A stretch of DNA of 64,000 nt, taken from positions 75,759,581 to 75,823,580 of the forward strand of contig CM058240.1 of the NCBI GenBank assembly GCA_030180135.1. The letters are read 5' to 3'. Shown piece after piece: positions 20,903 to 31,485 of this stretch. Each line of letters opens with the position of its first letter. Position 1 is the first letter of the stretch. The notes under the pieces were generated by a model. That model made no database searches. It had not been told where the DNA came from and saw only the letters and a list, made by a program, of their open reading frames with translations. Position numbers and translations under genes: made by a program. The DNA comes from Orychophragmus violaceus. Taxonomy: Eukaryota > Streptophyta > Magnoliopsida > Brassicales > Brassicaceae.

Positions 20903-22420
20903 TCAAGATGGAGGTACCGTAGTAACTCCAATCTTGGAACATGCGGTCTGAAAAGGTACACGAGGTAGCGGCTTTGTTAAAGCGTCGGCTAGCTGATCTT
21001 TGGATGAAACATGAGACACACGAAGGGAACCTGTCTGAACTTGGCCTCGGACGAAGTGATAATCCAATGCTATGTGTTTCATACGAGAATGAAACACTAG
21101 GTTTGCGCTTAAGTAAGTGGCTCCGACGTTGTCACAGTATATAACCGGCGCTGTAGGTATGCGAATGTGAAGTTCTGAGAGAAGATTGCATATCCAGCGT
21201 ACCTCAGCTGCAGCATTAGCGATTGCCCTGTATTCGGCCTCTGTGAAAGATATGGCCACGCCAGTTTGCTTGTTTGAAGACCATGAGACAGCCTGCTTTC
21301 CTAGGTAGATGACATAAGAATTAGTGGAAACGTAATCGTCAGTATCACCTGCCCAATCAGCATCTGAATAGGCATGGAGCAAAGCGTTGCTGTCGCGGCG
21401 GAGGTGAATGCCATATGTCATTGTTCCGGCCAGATATCTGAGAACGCGTTTGGCAGCCTGCCAGTGCTCCGTTGTTGGTTTATGCATAAACTGAGAAAGG
21501 CGATTTACTGCATAACTGATGTCCGGTCTTGTGAAGGAGAGATACTGGAGGCTGCCAATAACCATCCTGTACTGAGAAGCATCTGTTAACGTTGAGCCAG
21601 ACATGAGAGTTAGCTTGGGACTTTGTTGCATCGGAGTGGCTACCGGCTTGACTCCAAGCATTTGTGTCTTTGTAAGCAAGTCCAGTATATACTTTCTTTG
21701 CATGAGATGAAGACCTTGGTTCGTGCGTGTGACTTCGATTCCCAAAAAATAGCTAATGGCACCTTGATCCTTCAATGAAAACCGATGAGAGAGACCTGCA
21801 ATAATCGATGTAACAGCCTCGTTGTTGTTGCCCGTTAGTATTATGTCGTCCACATAAATGAGCATGAAGACAAGGGTAGAGTGATTGCTGAGAACGAACA
21901 GAGATGCGTCAGATAGGCTGTTGACAAATCCCATATGCGTTAAAAACGTTTTAAGCTCCAGGTACCAAGCTCTCGGAGCTTGTTTTAAACCGTATATGGC
22001 CTTCTTCAAGCGACAAACATGATGCGGACGATCCTTGTCAATAAAACCCGGTGGCTGCGACATATAAACTTCTTCAGTTAAAGTCCCTTGTAAAAAAGCT
22101 TGATTGACATCAAGTTGGTGGATTGGCCAGCCATTGCTTACTGCGTGACCAAGGACAAGTCGGATCGTCACTGATTTTATAACAGGACTGAAGGTTTCCT
22201 TGTAATCAAGACCATACTCTTGGTGATATCCTTTGGCAACGAGTCTAACTTTGTATTTGTCGAGTTCTCCGGATGGCAGTAGCTTTGTTTTAAAAACCCA
22301 GCGGCAACCAATAACATTCTGCGTTGGTAGATGTGGTACCAATTCCCACGTTTGTTTTTGTAACTGACCATTGATCTCTTCAGACATTGCGTTGCGCCAG
22401 TGTTGTACTTTGAGAGCCTG
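20903..22420 (-). pseudogene. AtRE1-like reverse transcriptase and RNase H
   Basis: An open frame of about 500 codons from 22420 to the stop at 20903. WELVPHLPTQNVIGCRWVFK, ARLVAKGYHQ-type VRLVAKGYHQEYGLDY, QLDVNQAFLQGTL, catalytic LIYVDDIILTGN, FLGIEVTRT. RNase H: AYSDADWAGDTDD, TEAEYRAIANAAAEVRWIC, YCDNVGATYL, DQLADALTKPLPR. All catalytic residues are present. One in-frame TAA upstream cuts it from gag-integrase. Confidence 0.92.
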
Positions 22421-22423
22421 TTA

Positions 22424-25248
22424 ATGCGTTGTAGGTTCCTGCGACAGTGAATTTAAAAACACAGCTGCAAGTCCATACTTGGGATTAGGTTTGTGGATAT
22501 TATTTTTCTTTCTTGTGGCCATTTGGTGAGTGTTTTGAGGTTGTGGTTTTGTAGGTTTGGGTTTAGGTTGTGGTATTATGGGCGTGGGCACAATAGCTAC
22601 ATGAGAAGGTTGTGATACTGTTGACAATGCTGGTGTTGGGTCAGTGGACCTTTGGGGGGGTGGTGTGTACCATAGGTGAGGTCGGACCAGTGGGTCTTTG
22701 TTCGGTGACTGGGTCTGTGTTTGGAGTTTCGCCAGTGGGCAATTGAGTGGGTGAGGGAGGAGAGAAAACAGTGTGAGAGGGAGCAGAAGGCAATACCTGA
22801 GATTGTGTTGTCATGTTTGACAGCGGCACAGACAATGGAGTTGTCGGCGAGATTGGCTGAGAACAGAGAGGTACTGTTCTTGAGGATGACGCAGCAGCAT
22901 TTAATTGCGTTGCTGGTGCAGGTAGTTGAGTTGGAGCTTGGACAGTTGTTGTCCGAGGTTGGTGAAGGTCTAACGGCGGTTCCTCCCAAGGTCGAATGAT
23001 CTCTACTGGCGGTGCAAGGTGAGTGTGTACTGTCGCTTCATCAAGGACCTGAGCTGGTGTCGGCAACATCTTACGCTGAGCAAATGGGAAAGCACTCTCG
23101 TCAAATTGCACATGACGAGATACATACAACCGGTTGGCATCGATATCCAAACAGAGATAAGCGCTCTGTGATTGTGAGTACCCAACAAAAACACAAGCCT
23201 TTGTCCGATCATCTAGTTTGTGTTTCGCGTATGGTCGTAGCCACGGAAACGCCAAGCAGCCAAATATTCTCAGCTTTTCATAGTTTGCGAATTGTCCAAA
23301 GAGTTTCTGAAAAGGTGACTGATTAGCAAGGACATGCGTTGGGAGCCTGTTAATGAGATAGACAGCGGTTTGAAAAGCATAGGACCAATACTCTTTGGGC
23401 ATCGATGCAGTGCTGAGTAACGTCAGTCCAATCTCGACGATGTGTCGGTGCTTGCGTTCAGAAACACCATTATGCTCAGGTGTGTGCGAAGGTGTAGTGA
23501 GATGAGAAATCCCAGCGTGAGCAAGCATGGACCGCAAGGCGACATACTCTCCTCCATTATCTGTGTAGAGAGTGCCAATACGTGTATGAAAGTGGTTCTT
23601 GACTAGTGCTTTAAAGGCTGTGAACACTTCTTTAACTTGGGATTTTTGTTTGAGTGGGTAAAACCAAGTGTAGCGAGTGAAATGGTCAATGAAAATGACA
23701 TAGTATTTGTGGTTTTCAATTGAGGTAATAGGAGAGGACCAAACATCAGAGAAAAGGTATTGAAGTGGCGTTTGTGAGGTAATCGAAGTGTTTGAAAAAG
23801 GAAGCTTATGTGTTTTATTAAGATGACAATCTGAACAAAGTGTAGCAGATTGTAATGAAGTTGATAAAACAGGTAAAGAAAAATAGGAAACAAGCGATTT
23901 TAAGATAAGAGGAGACGGATGTCCTAGTCGAGAATGCCACGATGCCAGCGTTGTTCGAGATGTAGGTGACGAGTAGAGGACTGTGGGCGATGAGGAACTA
24001 ACTGGCCATTCGTAGAGATCATGCTTGGTGCGACCTTGAAGAAGAGGAACCCCCGTTTGTAGATCCTTCACCTGAAAATGCGCAGGAAAGAATCCAACCG
24101 AAACATCATTAGTGTTGCATAACCGATAAACAGAAATCAAATTCTTTTTGATGTCTGGAACGTATAAAACTTTATTCAACTGTAATTCACGAGAGAGAGA
24201 AGGCAGTGTAGTGGAACCAGTGTGCGTAATCGACAAAGGATAGCCATCTCCTATAAGAACTTCGTCACCACCTTGATATGGCTGATGCAGAGACAAATTG
24301 GAGAGATCCTGAGTGATGTGATGGGTCGCCCCACTGTCAAGAATCCAGTTGTCCGGCGAGTAGGTTGAGCCGACAGCGATATTGGCGCGTGGCTGCCACG
24401 GAGTGAACGGTGTCTGGTTGCGTGCAGCAGAAGGTGTGAATCCTTGGAGCTGCGGACATCGGCGGGCATTATGGCCCTGAGTGCTGCAAATCTGGCAGCG
24501 ACCAAGGTATGGTCGAGTCTGCCTCTGCTCTTGCTTGTTGTTGTAGTTGTTAGACGGCTGCCATGGTGTATTGTTGCGATACTGAGAGCGGAATGAATGT
24601 TTGTTGTTACCATTGTTGTTCGACCTTTGTTGAGCAACATTTGCAGTCACAGGTATGGCTGGAGACACAACCAGCGTGAGGAGTTTGTTCTCCTGATTGA
24701 GAAGCTTCTCATGAAGCTCGGTCAGCGAGGGAGGCATGTCGCGTCCTTCGATCTGATCAACCAACGTCTTGTAGTCATCCGGTAAGCCAGCAAGAATGGT
24801 CTCAATCCGATCTTCGAGATCAAGTCCCTTGCCCATGATTGCTAGTTGATCCATCCTTGTTGTTAAACCTTGAAAGTACTCATCAATAGATTTAGTACCT
24901 TTAGTCCAGCTTTTGAGTTGAAGCTTCACCTGTTTGTAGTGAGCACGGCTCGGCTTAGCATACGTGTTGGCCAGAGTTGACCATATCTCAGCTGAAGTGG
25001 CACAACGCGAGACAAAGAGTAAACTCAGGATTTGGTGCAACAAGACCATTGAATGTGAGAGTTGGAGGCGGAGCAGTTGTCGTTCCGTCGAGATAGCCCA
25101 CCAGGCCGTAACCATCAAGGAGAGAATTCACTTGAAAGCTCCACATGAGGTAATTAGTCGAGGTAAGTTTGGTTACATTGGATGTGTTAACATTGAAGAG
25201 GGTTTGGTTGTTGATATGAAGGATCTCGTTATTTTTGTTGTTGTTCAT
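22424..25248 (-). pseudogene. AtRE1-like gag, protease and integrase
   Basis: Starts at 25248 (MNNNKNNEILHINNQTLFNV). After NPEFTL a deletion of about 20 codons changes frame, and the protein continues SRCATSAEIWSTLANTYAKP. The zinc knuckle is CQICSTQGHNARRC, the protease site NWILDSGATHHIT. The integrase core is intact to the eye: HSRLGHPSPLIL, FSDVWSSPI, YTDNGGEYVAL, HTPEHNGVSERKHRHIVEIG. A frame change falls in the G7 run at about 22654-22660, and a TAA (22421-22423) separates this part from the reverse transcriptase. Few lesions for a copy of this length. Confidence 0.9.
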
Positions 25249-25343
25249 GGTGAACGAAGAAGAAGCCGTCAGGAAAAAGAAAGATTTTGAGGGCGATTTT
25301 GTGTTTGAAAAATAGGTTTAGAGAATCGACGGCTCTGATACCA

Positions 25344-25450
25344 TGTAGAAGAGGATTCTTATTAATGAATAGGTTACAAAATACATGTATTTATACTAGT
25401 ACAATACAAAGGAGACTAGGTATTTACAAATGACATATCTATCCTTAACA
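25344..25450 (-). repeat. 5' LTR of the AtRE1-like element
   Basis: On the element's strand it begins TGTTAAGGATAG and ends CTCTTCTACA; the primer site follows at once. Confidence 0.92.
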
Positions 25451-25455
25451 TATAG

Positions 25456-26973
25456 GTTTAGGATTTTTCAGTACGCACATGGTTTCTCTCGTATAGTAAA
25501 TTATTTTTGGTGAAGTACTTGCATGTATCAGGTCCTTTGGCAAGCATTTGTGGGCCAATGGATCTGATTATACCGATGACCCTTGCAAGCAAAGTAGCCG
25601 GAGAATCATTTTGAAAAAGCACCTGCAAAAGCAGACCCAAGTTACATAATCAGTGGTCCTAGCTAGGACGTATATTACTGTAAAAAACAGGTTTCATCGA
25701 TGCTAGAACTTACGTCGCCAGTACATAGTTCTGCCAAAATGCAGCCAAGTGACAAAATGTCTATCTTTTTATCATATGGAAGCCCAAGGATGACTTCTGG
25801 AGCACGGTAGGATCATAGGAGCAAAGATGATCCGTCTCAAAACAGCTACTTCCCAGATCAATAACTTTGATTTCGCATCTGCTGTAGCTTTTGATAAGTA
25901 TGTTTTAAGGTTTTAAATCGCAGTGTATAAGGCAGAGACCATGCAGAAAGTTCAATGCTTCCAAGCACTGAATAGTAATTGACTGCACAAGATTTTGATT
26001 TAGAAGAGAATGAGAGAGGAGCAATAAACATACATAAACTTGAGAATGGTACGGATGTTGGCTAACCTTCAATCTTGGCATTGTGAAATAAACCTCTCCA
26101 CCTGATTCCCTATTAAACTTTTGGAACTCAATACAAGTTTGCCTTGAGAAGTTCACATACTACTAACAGGTGCTGCAAATTAGAGATTTATATTAATTGC
26201 ACTCGGTGGCATCAAGATGCAACATTCTACATTAAATCTTATCAACAAAAAAAGTTGAACATAGCAACAAAGCAGCACATTCTCCGAATTCATCTAGAAT
26301 ATCTACCTGATGTTGAATAGAGAAGATGTAGATAAGAACTGCTTCTAAAAAATATAGACATAATCATTCACTTACTCGGAAGTAGAAGTAGTCATATAGT
26401 CGAAGGAGATGGTACTTGTCAGCGGGATCATGCTGATTGACATACTTGAGAAGTTTGATCTCATCAAGGCTCTGGTCAAAAAAAGTCTTTGTTGTTCTTT
26501 ATGATCTTTACATAGACATCAATGTCTGTGTGGAGGTCATGTGCTTGAATTGCTTTGCTAAAAGCTGCTGACCCAAGATGCTCAGTGACATGATAACGAC
26601 CAGCTATGACAGAATTAGAAACCACATGGAAGTTCTTATCCTCCTCGAAACCAGTCCTGGGCAACAAAAGAAATACAGAAGAAACAAATAAATATCCTGA
26701 ATGTTCATAAAGATTGGGATATACCTGCATCCCCTCTCTTTAAAAATGTGTGAGAGAAAAGACCTGTTTTTCCTGTGAACAATCTTCAGGTTGAAGGTCT
26801 CAAAATCCTGCTCTTGGGCTTTAATCTGTCTTACTTGCTCTTGGACCGCGATTGCATCTTCATCCTCAAACGAGGTCCCAGGATCTTCTTCCTTGCAATG
26901 CTCTCTCCCTGTAAGAACTGTGGGAGAGTACAGATGGGGAAGAATTTCTTGAACTTGCAACCTTCTCGCCATC
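25456..26973 (-). pseudogene. Kinase domain exons, N- and middle lobes
   Basis: Reads on from RYRDG: the exon to about 26765 ends AQEQDFETFNLKIVHRKNR. Next, TGFEEDKNFHVVSNSVIAGR, glycine-loop LGSAAFSKA and VKIIKNNKDFF; a T-run insertion shifts the frame before SLDEIKLLKYVNQHDPADKY. Then VCELLKANLY, with a one-base insertion, to FNRESGGEVYFTMPRL. The catalytic-loop exon reads ALNFLHGLCLIHCDLKP-stop-NILIKSYS and DLGSSCFETDH (DLG in place of DFG, normal for this family). YRAPEVILGLPYDKKIDILS and FQNDSPATLLARVIGIIRSI follow. Confidence 0.85.
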
Positions 26974-28165
26974 TGATATATCATGGTTTTTACTAGTTTT
27001 AGACCATGATATAAGTGTGTTTTAGTGTCTTTTGTGTTCTTTTAGAGTCTTTTACAGGTATAATCAGGTTTGGAGCATATTTGGTGATTATGGCACTTTT
27101 TGGAGATTTTTGGAGTGTTTGGCCGAGAGATAGAGTTCACTGTCCGAAACAGAGGAATGCGTCGATCGTTGCACTCTAGCATCGATCGTTGCACCAGCGA
27201 GATGTGCCAAAACTCGGCGGTTTATGAAGAGTCAAGATATTGCACTCTGATCCAGAAGTTCCTGATATTTACAAAGAAGCCCCTGGCCGAGATTAGACCT
27301 ATATAATTAAGTTTTTGGTGTTTTATTTACTGACGCTTTCATAATTAAGAGCAGAGGATTTTTAGAGCTTTTGGGGCTGATCTGAACCTTTACTTCATCT
27401 GTATTTGGAGAAGATTTCGAACCCCTTTTATTCTTTATCTTCTATGCAATTTATTCATCATATGATTATGTTTTCATTATCTATGTCTGAGTAGATTCCT
27501 TGTTAGGTTTAGGGTTTCTCACATAGGATTTCATGACTTGCTAGACTTGTTTAATTCAGTTAAGGATTCATAACTATATATGTTCTTCAATCTAATTGTG
27601 CTTAAAGCTAGTTCTAACCTGATCAATTAGAATCTAGATCTTAGGTTGCTAAATACGTCACGGAAGTGGGGTTTAGGAATCTGAACTAATTAGGTTGAGC
27701 AATTAAACTTCTCGCAAACGAAAGTTTGGTTTAGGATAATTGTGAACATATCAAACTTGGAATTAATGCTAGTTTAATCTGTTAGTTCTCGCAAACGAAA
27801 GTTTGGTTTGCTGCACTTAGACTTAGAGAATTATCGCAAAGGAATTTGGTTAATTCTATATCTGTGTTTTGAGTTCTATAACTGTGCTTAATTAGATCCT
27901 TGCTGAATGAACTGTCTGCTTGTCTGATTTCCTGAGAACGCCCTAGACTTAGCGCTTTTAATAACTTGCTTTCACAACCAACAATCTCTGCTTTCTGTTT
28001 ACTTTCTCACATTGCTTTTAATTCAATCACATTGCTTTCTTCCTAGTTTAATTTCTTGTTCTTGAGCTATTGAATACGGAGTCCCTGTGGATTCGATACC
28101 TATATACTACGACTACTGAACTGTGCACTTGCAGTTAGATATAGGATAAAACCTGACACCTATCA
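26974..28165 (+). repeat. 5' LTR of the Athila-like element
   Basis: About 1192 bp, roughly 98.5% identical by hand comparison to 42813-44006. Contains two GCATCGATCGTTGCA-type motifs (27163-27168 and 27183-27188 cores). Confidence 0.95.
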
Positions 28166-28171
28166 AGTTTT

Positions 28172-28189
28172 TGGCGCCGTTGCCGGGGA
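28172..28189 (+). other. Primer binding site (tRNA-Asp)
   Basis: TGGCGCCGTTGCCGGGGA, 6 bases after the LTR, is complementary to the 3' end of plant tRNA-Asp(GTC). Confidence 0.85.
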
Positions 28190-28426
28190 CTCTTTGAGTC
28201 TTCGATAGCTTAGAACTTAGGGTTTTACTAGGATTTTTCGTTTTCTTTTCGTTTTATTTTTATTTTTTTAGTTACTGATTTTCTCTGTTTTCTCTCTGTC
28301 GCAGGTACCAATATCGCACTGCGTCGATCGTTGCACTCTAGCATCGATCGTCACTAGGCGATTCAGAGATTGAAACGATCGTTGCACTGATAGCATCGAT
28401 CGTTGCCGGACGATTACAGACAGTTT

Positions 28427-30118
28427 ATGCAGACGCAGAAAACTAGAAGTAATCCGAACTTGGACTTAGTTAATCTCGATCTTGAAGAACTTGGACGTTT
28501 AGAGAGAACCAACATAAGAGAGAGAAGAGAAAGGATTGTGCAAGAGCGTTTGATTCTTGTACGTGATGCTGAAGGTACCCTGAGGGACCGAGATAACAAC
28601 CCATACAATGCCGCTTGGCAAAGGGTTGATGCTGAAGGGAATGTCATCCCTGATCCTCCTGAGCAACAACAACAGGGGCAGAACCAGGGTCAAGGACAGG
28701 CCCAAGGTAGACAGATGGTTGTCCATGAGAGGACTTTAGCTGACTACAACAGACCGGATGAGTTTCATAGAAACCGGTCAGCTTTAGTGCTTCCTGCTTT
28801 TGAGAGGAATGATTTTGAGATCAAAACCATCTACTACTCGCTGATGAGACAGAATGCGTTTCATGGTTACCCAACGGAGCAGCCTATGGATCACATTGAT
28901 TCGTTTGAGGACGTAGTCACTGGCATGAAGTATGATGGAGTGTTCCCGGACTATCTGTTCCTTAAGCTCTTTCCGCACAGTCTTGCTGGAGACGCTAGTG
29001 CATGGCTGAAGCAGTTAGCGCCTGCTCAGTATACTACTTGGGCAGCTTTAAAGAGTGAGTTCCTGCGTCACTTCTATGATGATGCGCGCTCAGACCAGTC
29101 CAGACAGGACATACTCACCTTTTCACAAGGAGCTGTGGAGCCTTTAAAGACTGCCTGGATGAGATTTAAGCAGTATCAGCGTGACTGCCCACACCATGGA
29201 TTCACTGAAGTTAAGTTGATTGGCATCTTCTTCAGAGGCATAGATCTTCCATATCAGTCTGCGCTGGACAATTCCAGTAATGCTAACTTCAACATCAGGA
29301 CTCCTACGCAAGCTAAGCAGTTGATTGAGAATCTAATAGGCAGCAACAGCTGCAAGACTATGGATGAGAGGAGGAAGAAAGCTGGTGGAAGTGTAGAGAA
29401 TTCTGACATGGCTGATATTAGATCTAGGCTGGACACAGTTTGCAATCTCCTAGCAGGTAAGAAAGCTGTCCATTTTGCCCAAGATGTAGATGAAATTCAA
29501 ACTGAGGAGGACACTCATGAGGAAGATGTGAATTACATAGAAGGTTCTGGATTCCAAGGTAATAGATTTGGCAATCAACAAGGAAACATATTCTTCAATG
29601 GAGGGCAGAAATGTGGTTTTCAGAAGACCTTTGGACAAGGTACTCAGAGAACCAATGAACCTGAAAGTAGAGTGGAGATGATGCTGAAACAGATGATGGA
29701 GAGTCAGACTAAGAATGCGGCAGATGTCAACGAGAAGATGAAAACAATCTACAGGGAGCTGAATGGGAAGTTTGAGTATTTGAACACGCACATGAAGAAG
29801 CTTGATGCTAAAGTTGCAAGAACTGCTGGACATGCTAAAAGGGAAGATGGATATCTCCCAGGACGGACTGATGCTAACCCAAAGTACCCATGCAATGCAG
29901 TGACGTTGAGAAGTGGTAAGAAGCTGTCGTCTGGCCAGAAAAAGCAGTTAAGTGTTGAAGAACTCGAGGAAATTGAAGAGCTGGAAGATGAGATCCGCGA
30001 TATTCGCAATGCGTCGATCGATGCATCTGAGCAACGACCGATGCAAAGCGAAATCAGGGAACCGGAAGTCGTAACACAGTCGCCTAGCATCGATCGATGC
30101 GATAGAAGCAACGATTGA
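28427..30118 (+). pseudogene. Athila-like gag
   Basis: Frame open from about 28403; the first ATG is at 28427 (MQTQKTRSNPNLDLVNLDLE). Gag core FPDYLFLKLFPHSLAGDASA, then TWAALKSEFLRHFYDDARS and DCPHHGFTEVKLIGIFFRGI are the retrotransposon gag domain used in particle assembly. A Gln/Gly-rich stretch lies near residues 80-105, and a coiled-coil-like segment (ELNGKFEYLNTHMKKLDAKV) precedes the C-terminal CNAVTLRSGKKL. The TGA at 30116-30118 is in frame with the downstream protease; it lies in GATTGACAC, where the element's own repeated motif would give GATCGACAC, so it looks like a CpG-to-TpG change. Confidence 0.88.
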
Positions 30119-30847
30119 CACAAGGTGACTGCAGAGAGTTCGAAACCAGAGAAACCGAAACAGCCGACCGAAAGGGTATACAAGCCTAAGGTACCTTATC
30201 CCAAGAATCCCAGAAAGGCTAAGAATGATAGGCAGTATGCAAAGTGGAAGGAGTTCATAAAAAAGGTAAAAGTTGAAGTACCTTTGTTGGACTCCATGGA
30301 AACCTCTCCTATGATGAAGAGATGCCTTAAGGATATGATTTCTGGGAAATGGTCTGATGAGGAAAGTATAATGATGCTCAATGAGGTATGCAGCGCAGTG
30401 GTTCAGGGCAGAATTCCCGAGAAGTTAAAGGATCCAGGAAGCTTCGTGTTAGATTGTGCTATCTACAAAGAGAGATTCGAAAGGTCTCTATGTGATCTTG
30501 GTTCCAGTGTGAATCTTATGCCCCTCTCAGTTGCTAAAAGGCTCGGAACAGACTTTATACCCACTAGGATATCACTGGTTCTGGCGGATAGATCAATCAG
30601 GATTCCCGAAGGAGTAATAGAGGATGTGCCTATAATGGTTGGCAAATGTGTGATCCCTACTGATTTTGTGGTTCTACAATATGGACAGGAGCCAAAAGAT
30701 CCATTGATTTTAGGCAGGTCTTTCTTAGCTACAGCTGGTGCAATGATTGACTGTCAGGGAGGTAAAATAGTTCTGAATGTGGGTGATCTGAAGATGAGTT
30801 TTGATATGAACAAGCTGGTAAAGAGACCAACCATCGACGGGCATACC
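30119..30847 (+). pseudogene. Athila-like protease, cut by nested copia
   Basis: Same frame as gag. Encodes PYPKNPRKAKNDRQYAKWKE and the aspartic protease CDLGSSVNLMPLSVAKRLG with DPLILGRSFLATAGAMIDCQ. The frame reaches IDGHT and meets the nested element at 30848; sequence and frame resume at 38077 (FYVDTLGDLATE). Confidence 0.88.
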
Positions 30848-31485
30848 TGAAGGATGTTTTGGTTGTTAATCCTGATTCAATTCACAGATTCAACAGCTCC
30901 TAAACATGCGGATCTAGGTTCTCTTGAATAGAAACATTATGATCTCACCTTATACCTGTTTATGCAGCGGAAAGAGAAGGTATATCAGAGATCAGAGAGC
31001 CACCAAGTGATAACTCCTCCAGAGGTTCACACACGCACACCAAGCAGGAAGAGAGGCTGCTAGACCAAGGGAGAGGAGGCGCAGAGAGAGAGAGAGTTGG
31101 CGCAGGGAGGCTAGGGTTGGGGAGAAAGAGATTTGGGTTTTAGTTTATAAAACCCTTCTCTTTCCCTTTTGGGCTTTTGGGCCCAAATACCAATCTGATT
31201 AAATCCCTTGGATTTAATCAGACCCATTAATCTCTCTCTAAGTACGACAAATGCCTGGCACTTTTACCGTACTTCTGCTAAGCCGTTCCTTCACATTTTC
31301 CTGTTAGCTTAGGCGTGTGACCCATATGGGATCATATAATAAAGGCAATAAGTCCAAGACTTATAGATCATGAGCGGACTCTAGCAAGCCATCATGACCC
31401 CCAGTATTATATGACTTATGTCTGATCATTGACATACTCTTACTTTCTAGAGACAGTACCGAGATTACTGGACATAATTCCAACA
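30848..31485 (-). repeat. 3' LTR of the nested copia
   Basis: 638 bp. Differs from 37434-38071 only at CATGACCCCC versus CATGATCCCC. Confidence 0.95.

Larger units (their letters stand above)
20789..25450 (-). mobile_element. AtRE1-like Ty1/copia element with 107-bp LTRs
   Basis: Flanked by TATAG on both sides (20784-20788 and 25451-25455). LTRs at 20789-20895 and 25344-25450 are very short and differ at about three positions. On the - strand the order is LTR, tRNA-iMet primer site (25331-25343, TGGTATCAGAGC), gag, protease, integrase, reverse transcriptase, RNase H, purine tract (CTTGAGGGAGGG), LTR. The protein strongly resembles Arabidopsis AtRE1 (KLTSTNYLMWS, TRYTWFYPLKQKSQVKE, VIYCDNVGATYL). 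It sits in an intron of the kinase gene in the gene's own orientation. Confidence 0.95.
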
